Shown: one piece after another, positions 46,642 through 55,779 of the stretch
Position numbering within the stretch: the stretch's first letter is position 1
How the letters are laid out: every line of letters begins with the position of its first letter
Source of the DNA: an uncultured Bacilli bacterium
GTDB lineage: Bacteria; Bacillota_I; Bacilli_A; RF39; UBA660
DNA: 64,000 nt
NCBI GenBank assembly: GCA_934101345.1
Contig: CAKOQV010000001.1
Coordinates: forward strand, 1 to 64,000
Direction of reading: 5' to 3'
Translations under genes and position numbers: made by a program
Notes under the pieces: model-generated
The model's database searches: none
Seen by the model: the letters and a program-made list of their open reading frames with translations, nothing else
Told to the model about the DNA's origin: nothing

Positions 46642-48849
46642 ATGATGAAAAAGAAATTAATGAAAATGACTAAGATATTTTTAGATTTAACTTTAATTTT
46701 TTCACAATTATCATCAGTTACTAAAGTATTCGCAGATGAGATAACTAGTAATGATACTGAAATTAAAGATGAAACTAAAGAACTAGTGGTTAATGGATAT
46801 TTAATGAATACATTTGATAATTCTATAATAGATGAGACTGAAAATGATGGTGTATTTGAATATAATGTTACCGCTGGTAAATATAGACAGATATTAACTA
46901 TATCTGGCGATAAAATAGATGATACTAAGAGTTATAGTGTCAAAGTAAATGATAATGATAGTGTTGTTATGACTGGCGAGAAACTTAAGAATGCTACTAT
47001 AGAGGGTAGTGAGATAGACTTAACTAATTCATATAATACTATTATAGAATATACTGATAAGATTGTTATTACTGAGGTTAGTGAAGAGACTGAAACCGAA
47101 GCTTTAACTTTAGAATATAAGGCTAAAATTACTTATGAAGTAGAAGGCAATAGCTTTGATGAGGCTTTAAATGGTCTTTACGAGGAATATGTATTTGAAA
47201 ATGGTAACTTTATAGTTAATGCTAAGGAATTGCCTTTATTACCTACTGTTCCTACTATGGAATACTTATATAGTTTATTAAATGAAAATAATGGTATTAA
47301 ACTTGAAGTATTTGATAAAGATAATAATCTTGTTACATTAGAAGAAGAAACACCTGTAGAAGGAGAAATTTCTAACAATGAAGAAACACCTGTAGAAGGA
47401 GATATTTCCGGTGAGGATACTCCAGTTAGTGAAACTCTTATTAAGAATGGATATACTTTAAAATTTACTAAAGGTTTAAGTGAAGCAATTTATAAAGTAT
47501 ATGTAATGGGAGATATTACTGATGATAGTATTTTTAGTGCTGATGATATGATGCCTACAATGGAAGGATACCTTAATGGTGAAATGATTCCTACAATGGA
47601 CTTATATCTTACTAGTCATGAGACTGAAGGAAAAGATGAATATGAGGAAGATCCATTTGGAACTATTACTATTGAAGATATTATGACTATTAATGGATAT
47701 TTAAATCATTCTGAAAAAGAAAGAGAAAATACTGATTTAAATCTAGTATTTGGTAGTGATACTGATGAATTATATGTTGGCGATACTTTCAAAGTTAGTC
47801 TAGTTGTTAATTCTACAGATTTAGAAGACTATATCAATGGTATTGATGGTTTAGTTACTTATAGTGATAATCTTAAACTAATGAATGTACTATTTAATGA
47901 GAATTTAATTGGTACTTATAATGAAGATGGTAGATTTGTAGGAGCAGGTACTGAGCTTACAAATGGTACTACTGTTATAACATTTGAATTTATGGCTATT
48001 AATGATGGTGAAGGTACAGTTACTTTAAATGGTAGTGTTGCTAATGATATGATTATTAATGAATTTGAAGAAGTTAGTGTTAGCGTTAATATTACTAGAA
48101 AGAGTTCAATTAATAATTTACATTCATTAAATGCTAGTGTTGGTACATTTGATACTGTATTTGATAAAGATGTTACTGTATATACTTTAACTGTTCCATA
48201 TGATACTAAAGAAGTTATATTATCTGGTTCTTTAGAGGATACTTTATCAACAGTAGATGGTTTATTTAAATATGAACTTACTGAAGATAAGACTACTGCA
48301 ATTATAACTGTAACTGCTGAAGATGGTAGTACTAAGGTTTATACTGTATATATAATAAAAGAAAAACCGCCAGTAGTTCCTACACCAGTAGTATACTATT
48401 ATTCTTCAAATAATTATTTAAAAACACTTGAGGCTAAGGGTTATGAAATTAAATTTGATAGAGATATTTTAGAGTATGAACTAAATGTTAATAATGATGT
48501 TAAATCTTTAGATATTACTGCTATTGCAGAAGACTCTAGATCTAGAGTGGAAATTACTGGTAATGAAAACTTTAAAACTGGTAAAAACACTGTTATTATT
48601 TCTGTTAAAGCAGAAAATGGTGATGTTAGAGAGTACAAGTTAATTGTAAATAGAAAGAGCATTACTACTACTACTTTAACTGAAGAAGAAGAATCTGGTA
48701 GCACTGCTGAAAAAGTTGTTATTATAATACTTATAGTACTTGTAGTATTAGGACTTCTATATCTTATCTTTAAAAAAGATGATGATGCTACTCCTACTGT
48801 TAAACCAGAAAATAAGAAAAATAATACAAAAAATAATAGTAAGAAATAA
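46642..48849 (+). CDS. Membrane-anchored surface protein with cohesin-like and cadherin-like domains
   Basis: About 735 residues. Signal peptide 1-33. After an unknown N-terminal part, a dockerin-like segment (about 293-370: GDITDDSIFSADDMMPTMEG and TIEDIMTINGYLNHSEKE, with D-x-N/D repeats) precedes a cohesin domain (about 375-490: LYVGDTFKVSLVVNSTDLED, TTVITFEFMAINDGEGTVTL). Two cadherin-like beta-sandwiches follow (YTLTVPYDTKEVILSGSLED; YELNVNNDVKSLDITAIAED), then one transmembrane helix near the end (VVIIILIVLVVLGLLYLIF) and a basic tail. Probably an envelope scaffold or adhesin. Its neighbours are pilus genes. Two ATGs lie 3 bp apart; AAGGATGA favours 46642. Confidence 0.85.
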   Translation: MMKKKLMKMTKIFLDLTLIFSQLSSVTKVFADEITSNDTEIKDETKELVVNGYLMNTFDNSIIDETENDGVFEYNVTAGKYRQILTISGDKIDDTKSYSVKVNDNDSVVMTGEKLKNATIEGSEIDLTNSYNTIIEYTDKIVITEVSEETETEALTLEYKAKITYEVEGNSFDEALNGLYEEYVFENGNFIVNAKELPLLPTVPTMEYLYSLLNENNGIKLEVFDKDNNLVTLEEETPVEGEISNNEETPVEGDISGEDTPVSETLIKNGYTLKFTKGLSEAIYKVYVMGDITDDSIFSADDMMPTMEGYLNGEMIPTMDLYLTSHETEGKDEYEEDPFGTITIEDIMTINGYLNHSEKERENTDLNLVFGSDTDELYVGDTFKVSLVVNSTDLEDYINGIDGLVTYSDNLKLMNVLFNENLIGTYNEDGRFVGAGTELTNGTTVITFEFMAINDGEGTVTLNGSVANDMIINEFEEVSVSVNITRKSSINNLHSLNASVGTFDTVFDKDVTVYTLTVPYDTKEVILSGSLEDTLSTVDGLFKYELTEDKTTAIITVTAEDGSTKVYTVYIIKEKPPVVPTPVVYYYSSNNYLKTLEAKGYEIKFDRDILEYELNVNNDVKSLDITAIAEDSRSRVEITGNENFKTGKNTVIISVKAENGDVREYKLIVNRKSITTTTLTEEEESGSTAEKVVIIILIVLVVLGLLYLIFKKDDDATPTVKPENKKNNTKNNSKK

Positions 48850-48860
48850 ATAAAGAAAAA

Positions 48861-48890
48861 GAAAGAAATATCTTTCTTTTTTTTCTTTTT
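48861..48890 (+). terminator. Terminator after the surface protein
   Basis: GAAAGA-AATA-TCTTTC then a T-rich run. A TATAAT at 48896-48901, directly after, may start the Tad operon. Confidence 0.75.
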
Positions 48891-48928
48891 TTTGCTATAA
48901 TGAAATAGATAATAGGGAGAGTGTCTAT

Positions 48929-49267
48929 ATGAATAGAAAGGGTCAAGCTTTAGTAGAATTTGTTCTTGTATTACCAGTATTTATATTGATATTGTTTGCT
49001 ATTGTTGATTTTGGTACTATTTTAAGTAAAAAAAATGAACTAGAAAATGATAGTATGGATATTGTTTCACTTGTTAAGAATGGTACTACTATAGAGGATA
49101 TTAATAAGAAATATACTGATTTAGATATAACTATGAAAGAGGATAATCAATATACTAATATAACTATTACTGAGAATGTTAAAGTTATAACTCCAGGACT
49201 TAATTTGATACTTGGTAATCCATATAAGATTACTGTAGAAAGGATAATACCTAATGCTAACACTTAA
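48929..49267 (+). CDS. TadE-like pseudopilin
   Basis: A 112-residue protein with the class III prepilin-like N-terminus: a short basic leader (NRKGQALVEF) and hydrophobic helix (VLVLPVFILILFAIVDFGTI), and a small C-terminal domain. TadE and TadF prime the Tad pilus in the envelope. Glu at +5 (ALVE) matches the prepilin consensus. First gene of a six-gene Tad operon. Confidence 0.88.
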   Translation: MNRKGQALVEFVLVLPVFILILFAIVDFGTILSKKNELENDSMDIVSLVKNGTTIEDINKKYTDLDITMKEDNQYTNITITENVKVITPGLNLILGNPYKITVERIIPNANT

Positions 49268-49643
49268 TAATAAGGGTCAAAGTTTAGTCCTATTTGTAGT
49301 TATTATGCCAATTATATTACTTATGTTTGTACTTGTATATGATATTGGTAATGCTATGTATGAAAAGAATAAACTTTCTAATGTTAGTTATATGGTAATA
49401 GACTATGCTCTTGATAATATTGATAAAGTAGATGAGAATGATTTAATTGATTTGATAGATAAGAATACTAATAATCTTAGTAGTATGTCTGTACTTATAG
49501 ATAATGGTAAGGTTAATGTAACTCTTACTAAAACTATAAAAGGAACTTTCGGTAAAGTATTTAATTTTGATTTAATTGAGGCTAAAAGTGAATATACTGG
49601 TTATATGGATAATGGTAATAAAAGAATAGAGAAGGTAGGTTGA
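49254..49643 (+). CDS. Second TadE/TadF-like pseudopilin
   Basis: A 129-residue protein with the same layout: LNNKGQSLVLFVVIMPIILL. The Glu at +5 of the processed helix is Leu here, which is usual in TadF-like minor subunits. Overlaps the first gene by 14 bases; AAAGGATAATACCTA supplies the Shine-Dalgarno. The stop is TGA. Confidence 0.82.
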   Translation: MLTLNNKGQSLVLFVVIMPIILLMFVLVYDIGNAMYEKNKLSNVSYMVIDYALDNIDKVDENDLIDLIDKNTNNLSSMSVLIDNGKVNVTLTKTIKGTFGKVFNFDLIEAKSEYTGYMDNGNKRIEKVG

Positions 49644-49647
49644 TACT

Positions 49648-50415
49648 ATGAATGGTAAAATAATAAGTGTATCTTCAGTAAAGGGTGGAGTTGGTAAGAC
49701 AACAATACTTCTTAATTTAGCAGGTATTTATTGTGAACTTGGTAAAAGAGTATTAATTATTGATATGGATTTGTTTTCTGGTGGCATAGCGATATCTCTT
49801 GATATTAAGAATACCAAGGATATATTTATGTTAGTGGATAGTATGGCTAATAATAGATTTACAGAACTTAGTAAGTATGTTACTTCTTATAATTCTAATA
49901 TTGATGTATTAGCTGCTCCTAGAGACCCTAGAGAGGCAATGAAAGTTGATAGTAGGTATATTCCTCTTATATTTGATGCTGCTAAAAAGGAATATGATGT
50001 AGTACTTGTGGATACTTCTCATGTACTTAATGATATTAATTTGACTATTCTTGATTATTCTTATATGTCTTTATTTATTGTTACTAATGATTTAGTGGAT
50101 TTAAAGAATATGAAGAGTTTACTTAGTGTCTTCATTGATACTGATAAGAAGAATTATTTAATTTGTTTAAATAGTTCTAGAGATACTGGTAGGGATTATA
50201 TGAGTATGTATGATATTAGGGCTACGATAGATAGTAATATTGATTATACTATATCTAGTAATTATTATATAAAGAATATTGATAAGTATGTTATGAGTGG
50301 TGAGATACTTACTTTAAATAAGAAGATTAATACTTTTCATCCTAAAGATGTTGCTAATATGAAGAAAATGGCACTTGATTTGATTGATGATAGACATATT
50401 AAGGAGGGAAAGTAA
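49648..50415 (+). CDS. TadZ/CpaE-like ATPase
   Basis: A 255-residue ParA/MinD-superfamily ATPase: deviant Walker A SSVKGGVGKTT (residues 9-19), LIIDMDLFSGG, and VVLVDTSHV for the B site. TadZ localises the Tad secretion machine at a pole. No receiver-like N-terminal domain is present, unlike long CpaE proteins. Confidence 0.9.
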   Translation: MNGKIISVSSVKGGVGKTTILLNLAGIYCELGKRVLIIDMDLFSGGIAISLDIKNTKDIFMLVDSMANNRFTELSKYVTSYNSNIDVLAAPRDPREAMKVDSRYIPLIFDAAKKEYDVVLVDTSHVLNDINLTILDYSYMSLFIVTNDLVDLKNMKSLLSVFIDTDKKNYLICLNSSRDTGRDYMSMYDIRATIDSNIDYTISSNYYIKNIDKYVMSGEILTLNKKINTFHPKDVANMKKMALDLIDDRHIKEGK

Positions 50416-50416
50416 G

Positions 50417-51739
50417 ATGGCTAAGAAGACATTAACTGAGGCTTTTGATGTTAAGCCTAAAGAAACTCCTAAAAATGGTTTAAAAGATTATGATATATTT
50501 GGTGATAAGGGACTACTTGATAGTCTTAGAACGAAGATAGTTCAGAACTTAATTGAAGAGAATATTCCTGATGATGGTTTACTTGAGGATTATATTAATA
50601 ATGAGATTGATAATACTTTAAGTGGATATGATTTGGGTACTTTAGAGAGAGGACATATTTTTAATTTAATTCAGAATGAAATAATGGGATATGGTCCCAT
50701 TACTCCTTTGTTACAAGATAATGCTATTACTGAGATAATGGTAAATGCTCCTAATGAGATATATGTTGAAATAGATGGTAAGATAGCTAAGGATGAAACA
50801 GTATCGTTTATTAATGATAAGCATATTATTAGAACTATTCAGAGAATAGTACAACCTCTTGGTAGAACTATTGATGCTGCTAATCCGATGGTTGATGCTA
50901 GACTTAGAGATGGTTCAAGACTTAATGCAGTTATTCCACCACTTAGTTTGAAAGGACCTGTTCTTACAATAAGAAAGTTTAATAAGAAATTAGAATCTAT
51001 TGATGATTTATTAAGAGGTGGTTCTCTTACTGTTAATATGGCAAGATTTCTTGAGGCTGCTGTTCAAGCTAAACTTAATATTATTATATCTGGTGGTACT
51101 GGTACTGGTAAAACAACACTTCTTAATATATTATCTGGATTTCTAGGAGAAGATGAGAGAATTATTACTATTGAGGATGCTGCAGAACTTAAACTTCATC
51201 AGAAACATGTTATTTCGTTAGAGACAAGGCTTATTAATTACGAGGGTGAAGGAGAGGTTACTATTAGAGATTTAGTTAGAAACTCTCTTAGAATGAGACC
51301 AGATCGTATTATAGTAGGTGAAGTAAGAGGTAAAGAGGCTTTTGATATGATGCAGGCTATGAATACTGGTCATGAGGGTTCTCTTACTACATTACATGCT
51401 AACAATTCTGTTGATACAATTAATAGACTTGAGACAATGATTTTAATGAATGAGATGGAAATACCAGTGTCCGCAGTTAGAGGATATATTGCTAATGCTA
51501 TTGATTTAATTGTTCAAATAGATAGATTATCTGATGGTAAAAGAAAGATTACTTCTATTAGTGAGATAGATGGTATGAAAGATGGAGAGATTGTTCTTAA
51601 AGAGATATTTTCATTTAAGCAAGTTGGAGTGGCTAATGATGGAAGTGTAATGGGAGAGTTTGGTGTTTATAAGAGAAAACCTAGAGTTTATGATAAAATT
51701 ACAAGAAAAGGTATAGATATTAAAGATATTTTTAACTAA
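50417..51739 (+). CDS. TadA/CpaF secretion ATPase
   Basis: A 440-residue hexameric ATPase of the Tad pilus. Walker [14 protein letters not shown], Asp box [10 protein letters not shown], Walker [13 protein letters not shown], and His box [13 protein letters not shown] are intact. Powers pilus extension and, in Tad systems, retraction. AAGGAGGGAAAGTAAG precedes the ATG at 50417; the frame extends 11 codons upstream into tadZ. Confidence 0.96.
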   Translation: MAKKTLTEAFDVKPKETPKNGLKDYDIFGDKGLLDSLRTKIVQNLIEENIPDDGLLEDYINNEIDNTLSGYDLGTLERGHIFNLIQNEIMGYGPITPLLQDNAITEIMVNAPNEIYVEIDGKIAKDETVSFINDKHIIRTIQRIVQPLGRTIDAANPMVDARLRDGSRLNAVIPPLSLKGPVLTIRKFNKKLESIDDLLRGGSLTVNMARFLEAAVQAKLNIIISGGTGTGKTTLLNILSGFLGEDERIITIEDAAELKLHQKHVISLETRLINYEGEGEVTIRDLVRNSLRMRPDRIIVGEVRGKEAFDMMQAMNTGHEGSLTTLHANNSVDTINRLETMILMNEMEIPVSAVRGYIANAIDLIVQIDRLSDGKRKITSISEIDGMKDGEIVLKEIFSFKQVGVANDGSVMGEFGVYKRKPRVYDKITRKGIDIKDIFN

Positions 51740-51759
51740 AGAAGAAAGGGATGATAATT

Positions 51760-52755
51760 ATGGAAACAATGTTTATTATACAGGGTATTTTACTTGTTAT
51801 ACTTTTGATAATTATCATTATTTTATTTAGAAATGTACTAGGAGATAAAAAAGCGGCGAGAATTAAGTATTATTCTTTGGAACCAATAAAAAAAGAAGAA
51901 TTATCTTTTAGTGATAAATTTGTTAGTGGATATATATCATTTGTAAGCAAGTTTAGGAAAATTGTTAAAAAAAGTAATTATTTTACTAAGAGAAGTAAGA
52001 AGTATGAAAGATATATTAAATATAAAGATAAGGATAGAATACAAACTGTTGATTTTATTACTAATAAGTTTATTATATCGATAGTATTTATTATTTTAAC
52101 TACTATATCACAAATATTTACTACTAATTATTTCTCTTTATTTGGATATATTATTAATTATTTTATTGGGTATTATTTGCTTGATATATTGTTATTTTTG
52201 AATTATAAGAGAAAGACTAGAAATATAGAGAATGATTTACTTAGGGCAATAATTATTATGAATAATTGTTTTAAGGCAGGTAAGAGTACACTTCAAGCAT
52301 TACAGACTGCTAGCGTGGAACTTCCTTATCCTCTTGGAGATGAATTTAAGAAGATGTATTTGGATATGAAATATGGATTATCTGTTGATACTGTTTTTGA
52401 GAGATTTGCTAGAAGAGTAAAGTTACCTGAAGCTGTTTATGTTTCTACATCTCTTACTGTTCTTAACAAGACTGGTGGTAATATAGTAGAGGTATTTTCT
52501 TCTATTGAGAGAACTTTATTTGATAAGAAGAAGCTAAAGGAAGAAATGAAGAATATTAGTTCTGCTCCTAAGATTGTAGTTATTATACTTAGTATTGTAC
52601 CAGTGTTTTTTGTAGGGATAGTTTACTTACTTAATCCAACATACTTTAATCCTTTATTTAGTTCTACTCTTGGGTATATTATAATTGCTATTATTGTGAT
52701 TATGTTTATTATATATTTAATAACTTTATTAAGAACACTAAAGGTGGATGAGTAA
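51760..52755 (+). CDS. TadB inner-membrane platform protein
   Basis: About 331 residues, T2SSF domain. An N-terminal helix (5-25), central pair (about 100-150) and C-terminal pair (265-325) frame the conserved GKSTLQALQTASVELPYPLG and FARRVKLPEAVYVSTSLTVL. With TadC it forms the platform on which TadA acts. GAAAGGGATGATAATT sets the ATG at 51760. Confidence 0.9.
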   Translation: METMFIIQGILLVILLIIIIILFRNVLGDKKAARIKYYSLEPIKKEELSFSDKFVSGYISFVSKFRKIVKKSNYFTKRSKKYERYIKYKDKDRIQTVDFITNKFIISIVFIILTTISQIFTTNYFSLFGYIINYFIGYYLLDILLFLNYKRKTRNIENDLLRAIIIMNNCFKAGKSTLQALQTASVELPYPLGDEFKKMYLDMKYGLSVDTVFERFARRVKLPEAVYVSTSLTVLNKTGGNIVEVFSSIERTLFDKKKLKEEMKNISSAPKIVVIILSIVPVFFVGIVYLLNPTYFNPLFSSTLGYIIIAIIVIMFIIYLITLLRTLKVDE

Positions 52756-52756
52756 T

Positions 52757-53473
52757 ATGAAAAAGAAAATTAAAAAAAAGAATGATAATTCTTTAAGAAA
52801 TTTATATGGCAAGAAAGTACTTAATAGAATTGATGAAAAAATTAATTTACTTGGAGTATCTTCAAGAGTTAGTACTTTAACTTTTTTGAATATTAGGTTA
52901 ATTACTATGATAATTTTATCTTTTCTTATATTTATTTCTTTTGATTATGGTTATATTTATATGTTAATTTTTATGATAATATATTATTTTGCATTTGAAA
53001 AAATATTTTTAGATAAGAAGATAAAAAAGAGAAAAGAAAAGCTTAATAGTGAAGCTATATATTTCTTTGAGGTTTTGACTTTGTCACTTCAGACGGGTAG
53101 AAATTTGAATGAGGCTATATCTGTTACTATTAATAGTGTTGATGGAGAATTGTCTTTAGAGTTTAAAGAAGCTTTAAGACAAACTAAGTTTGGCAAGAGT
53201 TTGAATGAGAGTTTAAGTGATATTCAGAGGTTTATACCTTCGGATAGTATTAATAATATTATTTTGTCTCTTACTCAGTCTAATATGTATGGTAGTAGTA
53301 TTATTGATACTATGCATAGTCAGATTGATTATTTGAGACAAAGAAGAATATTAGAAGTTAAAGCTAGAATTAGTAAGGTACCTATTAAGATAAGTGTTAT
53401 ATCAGTATTTTTCTTTATACCACTTATATTACTTATTATATTAGGACCGGTAATACTTGGTTATATTAGTTAA
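52757..53473 (+). CDS. TadC inner-membrane platform protein
   Basis: A 238-residue T2SSF protein: INLLGVSSRVSTLTFLNIRL, FFEVLTLSLQTGRNLNEAIS, SLTQSNMYGSSIIDTMHSQI and a C-terminal TM hairpin. The start overlaps TadB by a few bases. Last of the Tad operon; no prepilin peptidase or Flp pilin is in view. Confidence 0.9.
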   Translation: MKKKIKKKNDNSLRNLYGKKVLNRIDEKINLLGVSSRVSTLTFLNIRLITMIILSFLIFISFDYGYIYMLIFMIIYYFAFEKIFLDKKIKKRKEKLNSEAIYFFEVLTLSLQTGRNLNEAISVTINSVDGELSLEFKEALRQTKFGKSLNESLSDIQRFIPSDSINNIILSLTQSNMYGSSIIDTMHSQIDYLRQRRILEVKARISKVPIKISVISVFFFIPLILLIILGPVILGYIS

Positions 53474-53490
53474 TATAATTTAAATATATC

Positions 53491-53519
53491 TTGACTGAAA
53501 GAAAAAATAATAGTATTAT
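53491..53519 (+). promoter_or_regulatory. yebC promoter
   Basis: TTGACT (53491-53496), 17-bp spacer, TATTAT (53514-53519), 30 bp before the ATG. Confidence 0.82.
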
Positions 53520-53549
53520 ATTAAAAGAAAATTATGAGGAGGAATATTT

Positions 53550-54269
53550 ATGTCAGGACATAGTAAATGGTCTACGATTAAAAGAAAAAAAGGGGCAATT
53601 GATAGTGAAAGAAGTAAAGTTTTTCAGAAACTTGCTAAAGAACTTTATGTAGCAGCAAAGAGTGGTGATCCTAATCCTGAAAATAATCCGGGACTAAGAA
53701 TGGTTATAGAAAAAGCTAAGGGTGAGAATATGCCTAAGGCTAATATTGAATCTGCGATTAATAAAGCTAAGAATGCTGGAACTGGTGAGAATTATGAATC
53801 TGTTAGATATGAGGGATATGGTCCTTCTGGTGTGGCTATTATGATTGATTGTCTTACTGATAATAAGAATAGAACTGCTGGGTTTGTAAGGAGTACTTTA
53901 ACTAAAAGAGGGGGTAATTTAGGTACTGATGGTTCTGTTAGTTATTTGTTTGAAAGAAAAGGTGTTTTAGTACTTGAGAAGGTATATGATGAAGATAAAC
54001 TTATGGAAGATATTCTTTCTTTAGATATACTTGATTTTATTACTGAAGATGATAGTTATGTTATTTATACTGATTCTAATAGTTTTATAGAGGTTAAAGA
54101 TGCTTTAACTAATATGGGTTATGATAAATTTATTGTTAGTGAAGTTACTTTTGTACCAAGCAATTATATGGAACTTGATGAAGAAAGTACGGAGAAGGTT
54201 ATTAATTTGATTGATGCTTTGAATGATTTGGATGATGTTCAGGCTGTATATCATAATTTAGATATTTAA
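53550..54269 (+). CDS. yebC: YebC/PmpR-family regulator
   Basis: A 239-residue protein with the hallmark start MSGHSKWSTIKRKKGAIDSE and YEGYGPSGVAIMIDCLTDNK, RKGGNLGTDGSVSYLFERKG (the family has RSxxSKxGGxLG...). YebC proteins bind DNA, and recent work links relatives to ribosomes at proline-rich stalls. TGAGGAGGAATATTT precedes the ATG. Single-gene unit, followed by hairpin repeat B. Confidence 0.97.
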   Translation: MSGHSKWSTIKRKKGAIDSERSKVFQKLAKELYVAAKSGDPNPENNPGLRMVIEKAKGENMPKANIESAINKAKNAGTGENYESVRYEGYGPSGVAIMIDCLTDNKNRTAGFVRSTLTKRGGNLGTDGSVSYLFERKGVLVLEKVYDEDKLMEDILSLDILDFITEDDSYVIYTDSNSFIEVKDALTNMGYDKFIVSEVTFVPSNYMELDEESTEKVINLIDALNDLDDVQAVYHNLDI

Positions 54270-54282
54270 TTTATTTATTATT

Positions 54283-54337
54283 AACACTCTAAGTCTATGT
54301 CTTAGAGTGTTATTTTGAGCCTTAGGTCTCAAAATAA
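54283..54337 (-). repeat. Two-hairpin repeat, copy B (inverted)
   Basis: AACACTCTAAG (54283-54293) pairs with CTTAGAGTGTT (54301-54311), and TTATTTTGAG (54310-54319) with CTCAAAATAA (54328-54337). Read on the minus strand it is copy A with other stem bases: TTTTGAG/CTCAAAA in place of TTTTTAG/CTAAAAA. Lies 14 bp after the yebC stop and can terminate it. Confidence 0.75.
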
Positions 54338-54382
54338 TATATCTACTTATTTATTATATATAAAATGTTTGTATATATTACT

Positions 54383-54461
54383 GGCTTATATATGATAGAT
54401 GTATTTTAAGACTATAGAGGCTTAAAATAACACAATTAGACTTGAGATAAGGCTAATTGTG
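54383..54461 (+). repeat. Two-hairpin repeat, copy C
   Basis: GGCTTATATATGATAGA is identical to copy A. Hairpins TATTTTAAG/CTTAAAATA (54402-54429) and CACAATTAG/CTAATTGTG (54431-54461) differ from A in both arms but remain fully paired. B and C are head-to-head. They occupy most of the 288-bp gap before 54558. Confidence 0.75.
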
Positions 54462-54496
54462 AATAAAATAAAGTGTAGATAATTTTATTAAAATTA

Positions 54497-54525
54497 TTGA
54501 TAATAAAACTAAAATATGGTAATAT
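54497..54525 (+). promoter_or_regulatory. Promoter of the TasA-like pair
   Basis: TTGATA (54497-54502), 17-bp spacer, TAATAT (54520-54525), 32 bp before the ATG at 54558. Confidence 0.65.
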
Positions 54526-54557
54526 AATAGTAGGTTAATAGATAGAGGTGATAAGAA

Positions 54558-55151
54558 ATGAAATTTAGTAAAATGATTTTTGTTTTGACAATTGCCGCTA
54601 GTGCTATATTTGTTTTTATGATTGGTAGTTCTTATGCTTATTATACAGCTACGTCTACTGATATTAATGTTACTACTGGTAATACTTCTGATGGTGTTTC
54701 AGTAATATTTACTGATAATAATTATGTTAATATTACTACAGGTGTACCTATCGATGACAATATGGTTGATAATTATGTTGATGGTAATAAATTTTCAATT
54801 ATTCCTAATGTTAATACTTTAAATGGATATGATGCTTTTATTACTATAGCTTTAATTAATGTTAATATAGATGATAGTTTGAAAATAAATTCTTTTAAAT
54901 ATAAACTTATTTGTATTGATGATAATTCTGATGTTGTTAAAAGTACTACTGGTAATGGAACATCACTTGTTAGTGGTACTGATGTAGTTTTAAGTAAATT
55001 TAACACTACTGATAATTCATTCGATATTAATACTAATTATCAATGTACTTTTAAAGTATGGATATCTAATAGTGGAAATAATCAAAATGAGCTTATGAAC
55101 AAGAAATTTTCTGCACTATTAAAAGTAAATTCTATAATGAGAAAGCAGTGA
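54558..55151 (+). CDS. Secreted TasA/CalY-like protein 1
   Basis: A 197-residue exported protein. Signal or anchor helix (1-27) ends in GSSYAYYTA, the SYAY(F/Y) type of cut seen in SipW-dependent proteins. The rest is beta-rich and Asn/Asp/Thr-rich (VNITTGVPIDDNMVDNYVDG, YQCTFKVWISNSG), like camelysin/TasA biofilm fibre proteins. No SipW peptidase is in view. AGAGGTGATAAGAA precedes the ATG. The next gene is a paralogue in layout. Confidence 0.72.
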   Translation: MKFSKMIFVLTIAASAIFVFMIGSSYAYYTATSTDINVTTGNTSDGVSVIFTDNNYVNITTGVPIDDNMVDNYVDGNKFSIIPNVNTLNGYDAFITIALINVNIDDSLKINSFKYKLICIDDNSDVVKSTTGNGTSLVSGTDVVLSKFNTTDNSFDINTNYQCTFKVWISNSGNNQNELMNKKFSALLKVNSIMRKQ

Positions 55152-55156
55152 TATTT

Positions 55157-55705
55157 ATGAAAAAAAAGAAGATAATATTATCTATAGCTTTTGTTTTGTT
55201 ACTTGTTATAATTGTTTTTGGATGTACTTATGCTTTTTTTGTTAATCGTACTGGTGAAAGAAGTATTACTAATACTTCTGGCAAAACAGATATTGTTTAT
55301 AGTATAACTGAAAATATTACAGGTGTTCATCTTACACCTTCTGATGCCGCTAGTGGAGGACTTAATTCAGTAGCAGTTGCAAGACTTAATACTAATAGCG
55401 TACCAACTGCATTTAATATTTATATTACTCCTACTAGTATTGATGGTCTTAATGTTGCTGCTTTAAAGTGGGAAGTTATTGGTACTAATAATGATGAAGT
55501 TGTATATTCTAATAATGGAGATTTTTCTACTGCTAGTAATGATACTCCAATTACTATTGTAAATAAATATGAACTTAAAAGTACAGATACTACATTTAAT
55601 ATTTATATATGGCTTGATGCTAGTTTAATTGATACATCGCTTGATAATAGTAGGTTTGCTGCTAAAATAAGTGCTGATACCGTTCAAATTACTGGTAATT
55701 ATTAA
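55157..55705 (+). CDS. Secreted TasA/CalY-like protein 2
   Basis: A 182-residue protein. Basic start (MKKKKIILSIA), hydrophobic helix, then FGCTYAFFVNRTGERSITNT, the same cut-site type as its neighbour; a lone Cys lies before TYAF. Beta-sandwich-like body (STSVPTAFNIYITPTSIDGL in part, TTFNIYIWLDASLI). Starts five bases after the first gene's TGA. The Shine-Dalgarno is weak (GAAAGCAG). Confidence 0.7.
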   Translation: MKKKKIILSIAFVLLLVIIVFGCTYAFFVNRTGERSITNTSGKTDIVYSITENITGVHLTPSDAASGGLNSVAVARLNTNSVPTAFNIYITPTSIDGLNVAALKWEVIGTNNDEVVYSNNGDFSTASNDTPITIVNKYELKSTDTTFNIYIWLDASLIDTSLDNSRFAAKISADTVQITGNY

Positions 55706-55706
55706 A

Positions 55707-55748
55707 GAAAATAAGTAAACAAGTAGTTTATTTACTTTCTTTTTTTCT
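55707..55748 (+). terminator. Terminator of the TasA-like pair
   Basis: GAAAATAAGTAAAC (55707-55720) pairs with GTTTATTTACTTTC (55726-55739), one mismatch, then a T run. Confidence 0.85.
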
Positions 55749-55779
55749 TTATGTGTAGTACAATTATAATGGTGATAAT

